Of a stretch of 64,000 bases of DNA, positions 63,238 through 64,000 are shown piece after piece (the first letter of the stretch is position 1; every line of letters starts with the position of its first letter). This DNA comes from Actinomyces radicidentis (GTDB taxonomy: Bacteria; Actinomycetota; Actinomycetes; Actinomycetales; Actinomycetaceae), in assembly GCF_001553565.1 (NCBI RefSeq), contig NZ_CP014228.1:2046001-2110000 (forward strand). The letters run 5' to 3'. Under the pieces are notes generated by a model that did not search any database, had not been told where the DNA came from, and worked only from the letters and a program-made list of their open reading frames with translations. The position numbers were made by a program, and so were the translations under genes.

Positions 63238-64000
63238 GTGACGAGCAGCGGCACCAGCACCCTGAGCACGAGCGACCTCGCCGGCGCGCGCGTCGGCGTC
63301 GTCGGCCTGGGCCGCACCGGACTCGCCGTCGTCGACGTCCTCACCGCCCTCGGCGCGCAGGTCACCGTCCTCGACGCCCGCGAGAGCGCCGTCGACGAGG
63401 CCCGCGCCGCCCACCCCGGCCTCGCCGAAGCCGTCTCGGGCGACGACGACGCCGTCGCCGAGGCCGCCACCTCCTCGGACCTCCGCCTCCTCGTCGTCTC
63501 GCCCGGCGTCCCCGCCACCGGCCCCGTCCTCACCGGCGCCGCCGCCGCGGGTCTGGAGACCTGGAGCGAGATCGAGCTCGCCTGGCGCCTCCAGCAGGCC
63601 CGCGACCGCGAGACCGGCCGCACCGTCCCGTGGATCGCCGTCACCGGCACCGACGGCAAGACGACGACCGTCGGCATGCTCTCCGCCATCCTCACCGCCG
63701 CCGGTCTCAACGCCCCGGCCGTCGGCAACATCGGCGTCCCGACCATCAGCGTCGTCGCCGAGGGACGCGCCGACGCCCTCACCGTCGAGCTCTCCAGCTT
63801 CCAGCTCCACACGACCCGCACGCTCAGCCCGCTTGCCGCGGCCTGCCTCAACCTGGCCCCCGACCACCTCGACTGGCACGGCGGCTACGAGGCCTACGGC
63901 GCCGACAAGGCCCGCATCTACGAGCACGCCCAGCGCGCCGCCGTCTACAACGTCGCCGACCCCGCCACCCAGGCCATGGTCGACGGCGCCGACGTCGTCG
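63238..64000 (+). CDS. murD: UDP-MurNAc-L-Ala:D-Glu ligase MurD, N-terminal part
   Basis: 254 residues to the window edge. VGVVGLGRTGLAVVDVLTALGAQVTVLD (nucleotide-binding N-domain), VVSPGVPATGPVL, ATP site VTGTDGKTTTVGML, NIGVPTISV, ELSSFQLHTT and NLAPDHLDWHGGYEAYGADKARIY are all typical. GTG start with GGAACGAGAG upstream. Adds D-Glu to UDP-MurNAc-Ala. The C-terminal domain is outside the window. Confidence 0.95.
   Translation, partial: MTSSGTSTLSTSDLAGARVGVVGLGRTGLAVVDVLTALGAQVTVLDARESAVDEARAAHPGLAEAVSGDDDAVAEAATSSDLRLLVVSPGVPATGPVLTGAAAAGLETWSEIELAWRLQQARDRETGRTVPWIAVTGTDGKTTTVGMLSAILTAAGLNAPAVGNIGVPTISVVAEGRADALTVELSSFQLHTTRTLSPLAAACLNLAPDHLDWHGGYEAYGADKARIYEHAQRAAVYNVADPATQAMVDGADVV

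Overview
The window is a very GC-rich stretch of bacterial chromosome with GTG starts, many 4-base ATGA/GTGA gene overlaps and several start codons lying 6 nt after a TANNNT box. Gene order (rip1, proS, rimP, nusA, ylxR, infB, rbfA, truB, ribF, rpsO, pnp, pepR, dapB, dapA, then mraZ, rsmH, ftsL, ftsI, murE, murF, mraY, murD) is the actinobacterial housekeeping backbone. A complete mevalonate pathway in place of ispG next to rip1 points to an Actinomyces-like member of the Actinomycetaceae; that placement is inference, since no rRNA is present.

Layout. 1-1610: end of the Rip1 protease and a GNAT acetyltransferase. 1619-12396: mevalonate genes in two blocks, a thiolase/HMG-CoA reductase fusion divergent from HMG-CoA synthase, and an mvk-mvaD-pmk-fni operon on the minus strand. 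Between the blocks sit a TctA-like membrane pair and a YefM/RelE-type toxin-antitoxin operon. Together the mevalonate genes take acetyl-CoA to IPP/DMAPP, which feeds the undecaprenyl carrier used by the mraY-murG steps encoded at the right end.

12632-20882: proS, a lipoprotein, and the rimP-nusA-ylxR-infB translation/transcription cluster, with an unusual infB leader. 21199-27446: a membrane molybdo-oxidoreductase divergent from a quinol nitric oxide reductase operon (norZ, a Cys-motif membrane protein and an SPFH protein), with repeated GAATT-ACCG boxes between them. 27535-36885: rarD, rbfA, truB, a small Cys/His-rich protein, ribF, rpsO, pnp and the M16 peptidase pepR.

36886-39360 is a low-GC island splitting pepR from dapB. 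It carries a 394-residue protein with an N-terminal CxxC thioredoxin-like part, an internal Tat-like signal and a 16-cysteine C-terminal tail, coupled to a four-helix membrane protein (a candidate peptide-toxin/immunity pair). Beside them lie a PEBP-family pseudogene with an in-frame TAG and a 120-bp inverted-repeat element abutting the dapB promoter. This island is the best candidate for an undescribed system in the window.

39361-54196: dapB, a GNAT protein, dapA, two tandem acyl-CoA ligases, a HelD/HelR-type helicase, a PAC2 protein, an MFS transporter, a spermidine-synthase-like protein, dinB and a DUF3040 protein. 54411-64000: the dcw (division and cell wall) cluster from mraZ to the start of murD, headed by a MraZ-type repeat operator.
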